64,000 nucleotides of DNA from the NCBI GenBank assembly GCA_964631235.1, contig CAZVZX010000002.1:62001-126000 (forward strand). Direction: 5' to 3'. Each line of letters begins with the position of its first letter. Position 1 is the first letter of the stretch. The stretch comes from JARKPK01 sp964631235 (GTDB lineage: Bacteria; Planctomycetota; Planctomycetia; Pirellulales; Thermoguttaceae). The notes beneath the pieces were generated by a model. That model was not told where the DNA came from, searched no databases, and worked only from the letters and a program-made list of their open reading frames with translations. A program made the translations under genes and the position numbers. Positions 17,065 to 25,442 of the stretch are shown in pieces.

Positions 17065-17535
17065 ATGGGCTTGGTCGTAGATGTCCGCTGTGATGATTGC
17101 GGCGATCATCGTTTGTTGGATGCCGCCGGGGCGCTGCAATGGCTGCGGTCGTTGGGGCGGGTTCGCAGTCAACAGGCATGGGAGCCCGAAGTCATCTTCG
17201 AAGTGTTTCGCGGAATCGCCGACGAACTTTTCTGCCGGAAGTGCGGTGGACGAAGCGTGTTCGTCGGCTTGCCGCACGACGAAGCGGAGGACTGGCCCGA
17301 AGCAAAAGCGTGCCAAGAGTGCGGCCGGCCGATTCCGCCCGAGCGTTTGGCCGCCTTGCCCGAGGCCACCCGTTGCGTCGGTTGCCAGCAGAGGATCGAG
17401 GCGGGCGACGATCCGGCCCCGGCCGAATACTGCCCGAAGTGCGGTTCCCCGATGGTGCTCAAGGTGTCTCGCGGCAGCGGGATCACCCGTCATACGATGC
17501 AGTGCGGTAATGTGCCGCCGTGTCGGCTGAGGTAG
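17065..17535 (+). CDS. Multi-zinc-finger protein with a DksA/TraR-like finger
   Basis: 156 residues with four cysteine pairs. There is CDDC near residue 9, CRKC near 57, a C4 finger CQEC...CVGC about 17 residues apart (about 89-112), and CPKC near 129 with a final MQCGNVPPC. The central finger matches the C-terminal C4 finger of DksA/TraR proteins. The rest lacks the DksA coiled coil, so it is not a plain DksA. It could act in RNA-polymerase or RNA regulation, but only metal binding is supported. AGGAGAGG precedes the ATG. Confidence 0.75.
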   Translation: MGLVVDVRCDDCGDHRLLDAAGALQWLRSLGRVRSQQAWEPEVIFEVFRGIADELFCRKCGGRSVFVGLPHDEAEDWPEAKACQECGRPIPPERLAALPEATRCVGCQQRIEAGDDPAPAEYCPKCGSPMVLKVSRGSGITRHTMQCGNVPPCRLR

Positions 17536-17642
17536 GCGGGCGAAGGTCGAAGAAGAATGACTGCGTGCCGCTTGGCCGCCGTTCTGGTGAGATGGCCGCG
17601 GCCGGGGCGTGCTGCCGAATGGTCTTCGATTCGTTGTTGCCG

Positions 17643-18695
17643 TCAGTTCATTTCCGCCAGCAGGCCGCTGCGGCTGCGAGTGGGAATCTTTTGCCCGAGA
17701 GCCGGCTCGCTCTGAGGAGAGTAGATAGCGATCATTTGTTGGAGTTCTTCGGCGAGCTCGTTTCGAAGGGCCTCCGGCTCGATCACCTGCGCGAATCGCC
17801 CGAAGCTGAGAATCCACCGCTTGATTTCTTCAAACCCATCAAGCTGGAACTCGGCGATCAGGCTGCCATCGCGTTGGCGGGTAAGTTTTTGGCTTTCGTG
17901 CCATTGTGCTTCGCTCACATAGCGGGCGACCGGTGCGGCGAAGCGGATGCGCACGGTCACGTCGCCATCGCCATGATATACCCCGAACGATTTGGCGAAG
18001 TGCTGATGGATATCGAAGTCGGCAGGCATGCGAAACGATCGATCGGAAAGATCGGCCGCGGCGATGCGGCGAACCTTCCAATGCCGAATCTGCTTATGAC
18101 GCGGCGCCATGCCCACCAAGTAGAGCGCACCGCGATGATAGGTCAGGCCGTACGGATGCACCTCGTAGCTGACTGGCTCGGTGGCTTTGAGCGACTGGTA
18201 GCGAATGCGAACGACCCGCCTTTCTTCCGCCCCGATCATTAGATGGTCAATGAGTTCCGCTTGTTGAGAATAATCGACCGCGCCGAATTGCGTTTGATGA
18301 AAAAAGGCGGCGAACTTCTCCAGATAGCGCAAGGTGTCGTTACCGAGGAGCGATCGCAATTTCTGAAATGCCCGCTGCGCCGCCTGCCAAAGATAGGTGC
18401 CCGCCAACGGCTCCATGAAGCGCCTCGCCAGGTGCAGCGCGGCGGCCTCGTCGAACGTGAACGATACCGGCGGGGCCCCCTCGGGCCGCTCCAGTTTCCA
18501 ACTGATGCGGCCGTAGGCCTCTTCGATCCTTCGCAACGGGATTCCCGAATACTGCAACCGTTCGAGATCGCGGCGGATCGTCTTTTCGCTCACCGAAAGC
18601 TCGCGTGCCAGCTCCTTGACCGTCGCGCCGAAGTGTCGGCGGGCGAGCATTTGCATCAGCAGCCATTGTCGCAGCAGGGGCGTTTGGTCGGGCAT
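17643..18695 (-). CDS. WYL-domain transcriptional regulator
   Basis: 350 residues. The N-terminal winged helix-turn-helix (about 15-60) has the DeoR/HTH_11 pattern TVKELARELSVSEKTIRRDL. A WYL domain (about 150-240) follows, with VVRIRYQSLKA, HPYGLTYHRGALYLVG and RHWKVRRI, then a WCX-type C-terminal extension ending WILSFGRFAQVIEPEALR. Such proteins sense ligands or nucleic acid and often control stress, defence or DNA repair genes. No obvious target cluster lies beside it. The ATG at 18695 has no strong ribosome binding site. Confidence 0.9.
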   Translation of the reverse strand: MPDQTPLLRQWLLMQMLARRHFGATVKELARELSVSEKTIRRDLERLQYSGIPLRRIEEAYGRISWKLERPEGAPPVSFTFDEAAALHLARRFMEPLAGTYLWQAAQRAFQKLRSLLGNDTLRYLEKFAAFFHQTQFGAVDYSQQAELIDHLMIGAEERRVVRIRYQSLKATEPVSYEVHPYGLTYHRGALYLVGMAPRHKQIRHWKVRRIAAADLSDRSFRMPADFDIHQHFAKSFGVYHGDGDVTVRIRFAAPVARYVSEAQWHESQKLTRQRDGSLIAEFQLDGFEEIKRWILSFGRFAQVIEPEALRNELAEELQQMIAIYSPQSEPALGQKIPTRSRSGLLAEMN

Positions 18696-19208
18696 GGGCT
18701 TCAGATGATACTCAGTACGGTTACGTGGTGCGAAATCGCTGGGCTGCCGTGTTTCGGCGACCGGCTCGATGCGGTCGTCGCATCTCTCCGGTCATCGTGG
18801 CTTTCTCTCGCTACCTTGCTGTTTTTCGAGAAGCGTCGCCCACATTTGACCGGAACAGGCCGAGCGGCATTCATCTTCCCGCAGGCAGACAAAGCGCAAG
18901 TCCCCAGATGCGTCATTTCCGCCATTCTATCGTGCGATCGGATTACTCTGCAAAGCCTTTGCCCGCCTATGATCGGATGTGATTGCTCGGCGGACGGTGC
19001 TTTTCGAGGCGGCCCGACTGCCTCTGATCGAAATCGCCCGAGGCCCGAACGCTCGGCCGCGGGCGTGTCGTTGCTTTGTCGAGTCTATCCTTTCGATTCT
19101 CTGCCGTTCACGTGCGGAAATGAGCGGTTTTTGTCTTGCGCGAACGACTCCATCGCATGCCGCGCGAATGACGGCTGTATTCGCCCGCGGCTCGACCGGG
19201 GCTTGGCC
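18696..19208. other. Gene-free spacer
   Basis: Between two minus-strand genes. No protein domain, RNA or repeat was recognised. Confidence 0.4.
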
Positions 19209-20696
19209 TTACTCGGCGTCGCGGCTCACTGCCCAAAGGTGCGCGACGGCTCCTTCGTACATCAGCACGCCGCCCGAGATGGAATCGGCGGGAAACTCGA
19301 GTTCGTCTCCAAGGGCGACGGTGGACGGGGCGATGCGCGCCGCTCCGGCAAGCGATTGCAGAAATCGGCGGACCGCATCGGCTGAAGTGCTACGCCGCGA
19401 CCAGCCGTTGGGCTTCCGCCGCATGGCATCCACGGCAAACGATTGCAAGAGCGAGCCGAGGCGGGGACGAAGATGCTCCGGCGATGCGAGAAGATCAACC
19501 GAAAGCACCTGCCCATCTGCGACGACGCAAAGCCCGGCTGCTTCATCGGGGAGGCGGATCGACTCGATCGCCCGGCTCAGATCTCCGTTGGGACGGATGT
19601 CGGCCAGCGACTGCGTGTCGGAGCTGGTCCCCGTTTCCGCTTCCAGAAGGCCCACACTCTCCCAAACCGCCGATTGGTCGCTTTCAAAACTGCTGACCGC
19701 TCGACGCCGATCTCTTACGGAACGGAGCTTCACCGAGCGGACTGCCAGCGGTGCCACAGTGAACTCGACCGGCCGATGATGGCCGGCATCCCACCGGCCG
19801 CGCTCGACGCAACTGACGGGAACGACCGTCTGCTTATTCGGCGGGGCAATCAGCGACAGATTCACAACGCGGTTCTGTTTCAGGCCGACAATCACTTCGC
19901 CTTCCGGCACAAGGATCGGCAGCTTCGCACGGTTCGTGAGCATCACCTCGGGCACTTTGCCGTCGGTCGAAACCTCGCTGATCACGGCATCGCCGGCGTC
20001 AATCGCGGTGCGCAGGGGGAGAAGTTGAACTCCTTGCGGTTGGAGCCAACGCAACGGGAACAGATCGAGCCCGGCCAGAGAGACGGCTTCGAGCACTTCG
20101 ACCCGGGCGAGGACCTTCACGAATTGCGATTGCGCCTGGACGGCTCGCACCATGCGGATCTCTCGATCGAGCCCCCGAAGCAGCTCCAGCAACAGGCGGG
20201 TTTCCGGCAGGAGGTCTTGCCGGGCCAACAGCTCGACGGCGGCCGTCGTCTCCGCCACGACCGCAGGGTCCGTTTCTCGTTGGGCTTTGCGATAGAACTG
20301 TTTGACAATGGAATGCACTAGTTTTGCCCGACCTCGGCCGCCTGCCGGTGAAAGGATCTTGTCGACGCCACGCGGGGCGTAAACGGCGATTCGTATCGGA
20401 AGACGGCCGTCCTCCGCGTCCTGTGTTTGGTTTGCGGTAACAGCTTCCGCCGCGATCACACCGGAACCGAGCAACGGCGCCAGCCAATGGGCAACGTCGC
20501 GCGGCAGCTGGCCGATCATTTGACCATCGGCTCGGCGAACACTGACGACCGATACAGTGCCTCTGCTATTTGGCTCTCGCAGAAGCGACAACGGCATGCC
20601 ATCGAGTCGGCGGTCGGCGTCGTGATCAAGCTCCTCAATCACGGTGCTGAACTCACCAACCAGGTTACGCAATTGCGGACGGCGGGGTCGGTTCAT
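19209..20696 (-). CDS. HIRAN / ARPP-1 domain fusion protein
   Basis: 495 residues. Residues about 30-110 look like a HIRAN domain (GMPLSLLREPNSRG, ADGQMIGQLPRDVAHWLAPL), a module that binds DNA ends in SNF2-type repair proteins and also occurs alone in bacteria. Residues about 150-490 match the ARPP-1 domain, with the core GEVIVGLKQNR (266-276) and PVSCVERGRW (293-302). ARPP-1 was described by comparative genomics in association with ADP-ribosylation and phosphatase genes and has no proven activity. No membrane segment or signal is seen. The second ATG (20696) is preferred because GAGGAG lies seven bases upstream of it; a start 18 bases earlier would place this site inside the gene. Confidence 0.75.
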   Translation of the reverse strand: MNRPRRPQLRNLVGEFSTVIEELDHDADRRLDGMPLSLLREPNSRGTVSVVSVRRADGQMIGQLPRDVAHWLAPLLGSGVIAAEAVTANQTQDAEDGRLPIRIAVYAPRGVDKILSPAGGRGRAKLVHSIVKQFYRKAQRETDPAVVAETTAAVELLARQDLLPETRLLLELLRGLDREIRMVRAVQAQSQFVKVLARVEVLEAVSLAGLDLFPLRWLQPQGVQLLPLRTAIDAGDAVISEVSTDGKVPEVMLTNRAKLPILVPEGEVIVGLKQNRVVNLSLIAPPNKQTVVPVSCVERGRWDAGHHRPVEFTVAPLAVRSVKLRSVRDRRRAVSSFESDQSAVWESVGLLEAETGTSSDTQSLADIRPNGDLSRAIESIRLPDEAAGLCVVADGQVLSVDLLASPEHLRPRLGSLLQSFAVDAMRRKPNGWSRRSTSADAVRRFLQSLAGAARIAPSTVALGDELEFPADSISGGVLMYEGAVAHLWAVSRDAE

Positions 20697-21905
20697 CTTT
20701 TCTCTCCTCGACATGGCTCCACACCACTACACCATTGGCCACAATCGCAGCGGCGCGGCCGATCACGTGTCTTTTCGGTTTGGTTCGCGTTTCGTTGTTC
20801 GCAGCCTCAACGAGGGCTTCGGGCTATCGGACGGAAGTCAGACGCCGGCGGCCGAGGCGCAACCGTTTCGGACTCTGCAACTGCGAGACGGATTTCGTTT
20901 CGTCGCAACTCAATGTCGTTCCCATGCGATTGGTCCATCGCCTCTCGCGGCCCAACACACCAAAGGTTAGCCGAGTGCTGGGTCAGTTCATGTCCAATCC
21001 GCACGAATGTCCACTAAACAGTCGCCCGAGATTCCGCGAGAGCTCGTGCGTTGGCTGTTCGCTGTCGTACGGTCGGGGTTCGGCCGGTTCGGCTCTCGTG
21101 AGGTGTACTTGCCAAAACGGATCTCTTCCCGACACGAGATTTCCCGCCCGCGGGGAAAAGACTCGGTCACTGCGTTGGCAGCCGGCCCGTCGAGGTTGTT
21201 GTCAGAACAGCGACCGGGTGGGCTGCTGCGGTACCGGCGGCAGGCCGTGGTGGCCGAAGGCGTGGTTTGCCGGGGTCGGTGTGGGGACTCTACTGTTGGT
21301 TGCGGGGCCTATGCCGGAGAAGCATGAAGACAGCAGTCTGCGAGGAGCCATGTCAGCCGGCGGCAGGAGCGTGGATGCGCACAATCGACTCAGACAATTG
21401 GAGGGTCGCAGAGACGGCGTTTGAGCGACAAGGGGCCTTTCTTTTCGAGCAAGAGGCAACGGTGAATCATTGTCGCGGCGCGGCGTGTAATCAATATGAC
21501 ACTCTGTTTGTGTCAATACGATGCGTCTGATTGTATTGTTTTGCAGCTTTTTCCAGATTTGCGGCCTTCGGCACCGCGGGGCGGCGATGAACCGTACAAA
21601 AAAACGCCGAGTCGCAAATGGTCATGCGGCAACTAGTTTTGTATTGATATACAAAAGTTCATTCTTTGGGGTGCGGCGGGCGACCTGTCTTTGGCGCGAG
21701 AGTTGCTGTGACGGTTATTTCGGATATTCGGGCGGGATTTTCAGTACGGTTAGAAGTGGGTTTGGCAACAATGCGATTGGTGGTCAATCGCGTCGGTTGC
21801 CCTTAGAATGTGGGGCCATGTAGGGTTTTTCGGTCCGTTGAGGGATTGCCGGGATTTTTCTCGGCCCTTCGAACGAACCGAATCGCCCAAGGATTCGTAT
21901 CACCA
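20697..21905. other. Long spacer between divergent genes
   Basis: About 1.2 kb between the HIRAN/ARPP-1 gene (minus) and the sigma factor gene (plus). Frames in it have no recognised domain. From about 21480 to 21760 the composition is AT-richer, with a palindrome at 21637-21656, which suggests the control region of the sigma factor operon. Confidence 0.45.
21637..21656. promoter_or_regulatory. Palindrome upstream of the sigma factor operon
   Basis: TTTTGTAT TGAT ATACAAAA: two perfect 8-base arms with a 4-base spacer, in an AT-rich stretch about 250 bases before the sigma factor start. The form suits a dimeric regulator. The binding protein is unknown. Confidence 0.4.
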
Positions 21906-22538
21906 ATGGATGCCATCGTTGTGGAACGTTGCCAGGGCAAAGCGTCGGCCGGTTCGCTGGAGACGGCAACCGACGAGCAACTGCTCGATCGCTACCGAGA
22001 TTTCGGCGATCGGGCGGCGTTTGCGGCGTTGGTTCGTCGGTACGAGCGCGAGCTGTACACGTATCTGCGCCGCTATATGGGCAACTCGTTGGCCGCCGAA
22101 GACGTGTTCCAACAGACGTTCATGTTGGTGCATCAGAAAGTGGGGCAATACGAGTCGGGGCGTCCGGTGCGGCCGTGGCTCTACTCGTTGGCCATCCATC
22201 AGGCGATCGACTATTTCCGTCGCGATCGTCGGCACTGGCTGCCCAGCCTTGATCGTTTGGTTGGGGCGAACAAGGACGAAATGACGCCGATCGTGACCGG
22301 CCAGAACGATCCGGCCGAGGCGGCCGAAACAGGCGATACGAGTCGGTTGATTCGCGAGGCAATCGAAAGACTGCCCGAGACCACTCGACAGATCGTGATG
22401 TTGGTGTACTTTCAGGGATTGAAATACCGCGAGGTCAGCGAGATTCTGGGGATCCCTATGGGATCGGTGAAGAGCCAGTTGCACGCGGGTTTGTTGAAGC
22501 TGAGCCGTATGCTTCAGATGGCCGGGGTTTCGGAGTAA
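21906..22538 (+). CDS. ECF-type RNA polymerase sigma factor
   Basis: 211 residues. Sigma region 2 spans about residues 30-110: FAALVRRYERELYTYLRRYMG, AEDVFQQTFMLVHQKVGQY and RPWLYSLAIHQAIDYFRRDRR. Region 4 spans about 150-200: LPETTRQIVMLVYFQGLKYREVSEILGIPMGSVKSQLHAGL. This is the two-domain layout of extracytoplasmic-function sigma factors. The gene that follows starts eight bases after its stop and encodes a membrane protein with an anti-sigma-like N-terminus, which is the usual regulatory pair. The ATG at 21906 starts a domain of normal size; an upstream in-frame ATG adds 32 unrelated residues. Confidence 0.93.
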   Translation: MDAIVVERCQGKASAGSLETATDEQLLDRYRDFGDRAAFAALVRRYERELYTYLRRYMGNSLAAEDVFQQTFMLVHQKVGQYESGRPVRPWLYSLAIHQAIDYFRRDRRHWLPSLDRLVGANKDEMTPIVTGQNDPAEAAETGDTSRLIREAIERLPETTRQIVMLVYFQGLKYREVSEILGIPMGSVKSQLHAGLLKLSRMLQMAGVSE

Positions 22539-22546
22539 TCGCGGCG

Positions 22547-23515
22547 ATGGATGAGTTGCTGCTCGGGTATCTGTTGGGAACACTCGACGAGCCGCAACGC
22601 GGCGAAGTGGAATCGCGTCTGGCCGACGAGCCTCAGTGGCAGCGCCAGTTAGATCTTTTGCAGGAGCGGCTCGAATCGCTGCACGCCGCTTTGCCCTGGG
22701 CCGATCCTCCGCGCGGTTTGGCCGACCGCACCTGTCGTCGCGTGTTTGCGGCGGCGACCGACGCGGTTCTGCTCTCGCCCGAGGCACCCGGGCCGGTCGG
22801 ACGAAGCCGCTGGCGCTGGTTCGATGCGGTTACGGCGGCCTGCGTCGCCGCCGCGCTGTTCTTGTTGGTTTGGCCTGCGGTCCAGGCGGGGCGGATCAAC
22901 GCGCAAATCAACCTCTGTCAAAGCAATTTACGCGACCTGGGCATTAGCTTGGTTCGCTACAGCGAAATGAACAACGGGTTTTTCCCGCGAGTTCCCACGA
23001 CCGGGCGGTTGGCCTTTGCCGGCGTCTATGCGCCCACCTTGGCGCAAAGCGGTTTGCTGCACGAAACACGAAAGGTCATCTGTCCGGCGATCACGGTGGA
23101 TGCTTCGCGCGTGCCTGCTGCCGAGGATATGCCCACGCTCGATCAGTTGCAGAAGATGCCCGACGCCGAGTTGGCCCGCTGGATGCCCGCCCTCGGCGGC
23201 AGCTACGGCTACACCTTGGGTCATTACTCTCGGGGCCGCTATTTCGACGTTCGCAATCAGTCTCGTCCGAACTTTGCGCTCATGGCCGATGCGCCGCCCG
23301 CCGCGCTGCCCGGCAGCCAGTTCGATGTTCATGCCGGTCGCGGGCGCAATGTGCTGTTCGAGGATGGCCATGTGCAACTGGTGTCAGAATCGCATTGGTG
23401 CGACGACGACATCTTCAGCAACGACGCCGGTTGGGTAGCTGCCGGATTGCACAGCGGCGACTCGGTGATTGTTCCCAGCGGCACTCCGCCGGTGATTCTC
23501 GATCGAGATCACTAA
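22547..23515 (+). CDS. Membrane anti-sigma-like protein fused to a DUF1559/pseudopilin-type domain
   Basis: 322 residues. The N-terminal 80 residues (MDELLLGYLLGTLDEPQRGE, LADEPQWQRQLDLLQERLESL) look like the cytoplasmic sigma-binding part of anti-sigma factors, but no zinc-binding HxxxCxxC is seen. One membrane helix lies near 92-112. What follows is DUF1559-like: CQSNLRDLGISLVRYSEMNNG right after the helix, and HAGRGRNVLFEDGHVQLV near the end, an H-X10-DG form of the family's H-X9-DG signature. It starts eight bases after the sigma factor stop, so it is probably the membrane sensor that holds that sigma factor inactive. Confidence 0.8.
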   Translation: MDELLLGYLLGTLDEPQRGEVESRLADEPQWQRQLDLLQERLESLHAALPWADPPRGLADRTCRRVFAAATDAVLLSPEAPGPVGRSRWRWFDAVTAACVAAALFLLVWPAVQAGRINAQINLCQSNLRDLGISLVRYSEMNNGFFPRVPTTGRLAFAGVYAPTLAQSGLLHETRKVICPAITVDASRVPAAEDMPTLDQLQKMPDAELARWMPALGGSYGYTLGHYSRGRYFDVRNQSRPNFALMADAPPAALPGSQFDVHAGRGRNVLFEDGHVQLVSESHWCDDDIFSNDAGWVAAGLHSGDSVIVPSGTPPVILDRDH

Positions 23516-24182
23516 GGAACTCGAACGAAACGCCTCTCGGCACTCCGCGCGAGAGAACGGCATCGCGCCGAGCCGATGGGTTTTGTTCGCAGCCACTGAA
23601 CCGTTCCGGTAACTACGGAAGCGGCTCTCTTGCGTGCAGTCCCCCGTTTCAGCCGTTTTCCACGGTCTGATTCGAATTTCGTCGGTTGACTGCATCGGGC
23701 GGCACTCTTTTGCGATCGAGCCGATTCGCCCGCTCGCCGTTGAAAATCGCAGCCTTTCTTTCGGCAGGGCAATTTGAGTCTGTGTGGCCGACATGCGCCC
23801 GGGCAATCGCCCGGCGAGCAACTGCTTCGCGTTGCCTTTCTTGGCTTTTTTCGCCCTTGGGTCGCACGCGGCTGGCGGCCGGGAGCACCGATCGAGATTC
23901 GGGCTTCGTCGCAAAGGCTACGTGGAAACCACTGCCGATCGGTTTTGCGCGTCGGCGTGTCGACGCGGGCCCCCACCGTGGTCAATTCCCCCAAGGTGCG
24001 CATCTTCTCGCCGAATGGGCCTCAACCTGCCTGGTTCGTTGCCCCGTTGCGCGTTCTGGCCGGTGGTTGAGTGGTCAGCGGTGATCGAAAAGTCGAGATG
24101 TTTCGGAACTCTCGGCCCCAGCCTCGGTTTATCTAATTGGACAGCGGGGGGTGAATTTCTTTCCCCTTTCAGGAGGTGTCTC
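23516..24182. other. Gene-free spacer
   Basis: Between the anti-sigma-like gene and the EF-hand gene. An in-frame upstream extension of the EF-hand gene exists but has no signal peptide or ribosome binding site. Nothing else was recognised. Confidence 0.4.
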
Positions 24183-25238
24183 ATGCGATGGTGTTGGATG
24201 ATCGCGGCGACAATCGCCGCGGCCGCTGTTTCGCACGGAGCGATGGCGGCCGAACAGCAGGGGCCTCGCCCCGAACGGCCCGGCCCTGGGCCGATGGTGA
24301 TGTTTGAGCGTCTCGATCGGAACAGCGACGGAACGATCGAGGCGTCCGAAGTGCCGGACGGAGCGCCGGAACCGATCAAGCAGTTCCTCAGACGGGCGGA
24401 TCGGAACGACGACAAGAAGATTTCCAAGGATGAGTTTGCCGCAGCCATGCGGGCCGGCCCGCCGATGCTCGGTCCGCAACGGCCGGGCGATCGCGACGCT
24501 CGCGGCAGAGCGGACGGCCCTCCTGTGCGGGAGGGGCAGCGCAAGCCCGAGGCAGATCGCCGCGGCGACCGAGGCACTTCTGATCGACCGCCGTATCGCC
24601 CCGAGGCTCGCGACCGTGGTTCGAGAGATCGCGGCCCGGCGGCGATGCATCCGTGGGCCGTTCGTGGCCCGCAGCGCGGCCCGGCATTTGGTCCTCCCGT
24701 TCGCGGTCCGCAACGCGGCCCGGTAGGCCCGCAGTGGGCGGGGCGCGGTCCGCAGCGTGGACCGGTCGGTCCGGCGTTCGGCCCTTGGCGAGGTCCGATG
24801 CAAGGCAAGGGCCCGGCGTTCGGGGCGTGGCGAGGTCCGCATCGTGGTCCGGTCGGTCCGGCGTTCGGTCCTGGGCGCGGTCCGATGCAAGGCAAGGGGC
24901 CAGCGTTTGGCGCATGGCGAGGTCCGATGGGTCGCGGCCCGGTGGGGCTACCGCAAGCGAAGCAGTCGCCGGCCCGTGGCGGCAAGCCATCTCCTGTTGC
25001 CCATGATGGTCAGGTGAAACAATTGCAAGAGAGAGTAAAGCAATTGCAGCACGAGTTGAAGGTGATCGAGGCAAAGCTCTCGAAGCAGCCGCCGCCGAAA
25101 GACAAGGAGAAACCGGAAAAGCCGGCGCCGAAGGCGAAACCGCCGCACGGCGATGATCGGGGGCCGAAGCCGGCCGATCATGAAAAGCCCGAGAAACACG
25201 AGAAGCCGGCCAAGCCCGAGAAGCACGAACGCAAATAA
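24183..25238 (+). CDS. Secreted EF-hand protein with Gly-Pro-Arg repeats and a Lys-rich tail
   Basis: 351 residues. A signal peptide (about 1-23, ending in GAMAAE) is followed by two EF-hand calcium loops: DRNSDGTIEASE (about 43-54) and DRNDDKKISKDE (about 71-82). Residues about 95-270 are low complexity with repeated RGPxRGPxxGP blocks, including a 29-residue unit present twice. A short coiled-coil-like stretch (VKQLQERVKQLQHELKVIEA) and a tail of Lys, Glu, Pro and His repeats end the protein. It is probably an extracellular, calcium-binding, strongly basic protein. CAGGAGG lies seven bases upstream of the ATG. Confidence 0.88.
   Translation: MRWCWMIAATIAAAAVSHGAMAAEQQGPRPERPGPGPMVMFERLDRNSDGTIEASEVPDGAPEPIKQFLRRADRNDDKKISKDEFAAAMRAGPPMLGPQRPGDRDARGRADGPPVREGQRKPEADRRGDRGTSDRPPYRPEARDRGSRDRGPAAMHPWAVRGPQRGPAFGPPVRGPQRGPVGPQWAGRGPQRGPVGPAFGPWRGPMQGKGPAFGAWRGPHRGPVGPAFGPGRGPMQGKGPAFGAWRGPMGRGPVGLPQAKQSPARGGKPSPVAHDGQVKQLQERVKQLQHELKVIEAKLSKQPPPKDKEKPEKPAPKAKPPHGDDRGPKPADHEKPEKHEKPAKPEKHERK
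24759..24932 (+). repeat. Two tandem 87-base units inside the EF-hand gene
   Basis: Units begin at 24759 and 24846 and encode RGPVGPAFGP then RGPMQGKGPAFGAWRGP. They differ at scattered third positions. Shorter related blocks flank them from about 24650 to 24950. Confidence 0.8.
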
Positions 25239-25294
25239 TGCGTTCCGAGGGCGGCCGCTGATCGCGCCCGCTACTCGATAAGACTCAAAGGGCA

Positions 25295-25326
25295 AACGCC
25301 CGGTGCGCTTCGGTGCATCGGGCGTT
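25295..25326. terminator. Stem-loop between convergent genes
   Basis: AACGCCCGGTGC and GCATCGGGCGTT pair over 12 positions around the loop GCTTCGGT. It lies between the stops of the EF-hand gene and transketolase. It lacks a T-run, so it is a probable but imperfect terminator that could serve both strands. Confidence 0.6.
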
Positions 25327-25442
25327 GTTCGTTAACGACCTTGGTCAACAGGCTTCTAAACTTGCACGGCGCGAAACGACTTCTATTCTTGTCGGAGAAA
25401 AGCGATCGTTTCATCGCGCGACAAGCATAAACGTTCGCGGCT

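Noticed and set aside
24650..24950. Possible CRISPR array in the repetitive stretch
   Set aside because: The repeats are in frame, encode a peptide repeat and have no spacer/repeat alternation or cas genes.
23918..24985. Antisense frame with Cys/Gly/Pro repeats over the EF-hand gene
   Set aside because: The repeats are the complement of the sense Gly-Pro-Arg repeats; the sense frame has a signal peptide, EF-hands and a strong ribosome site.
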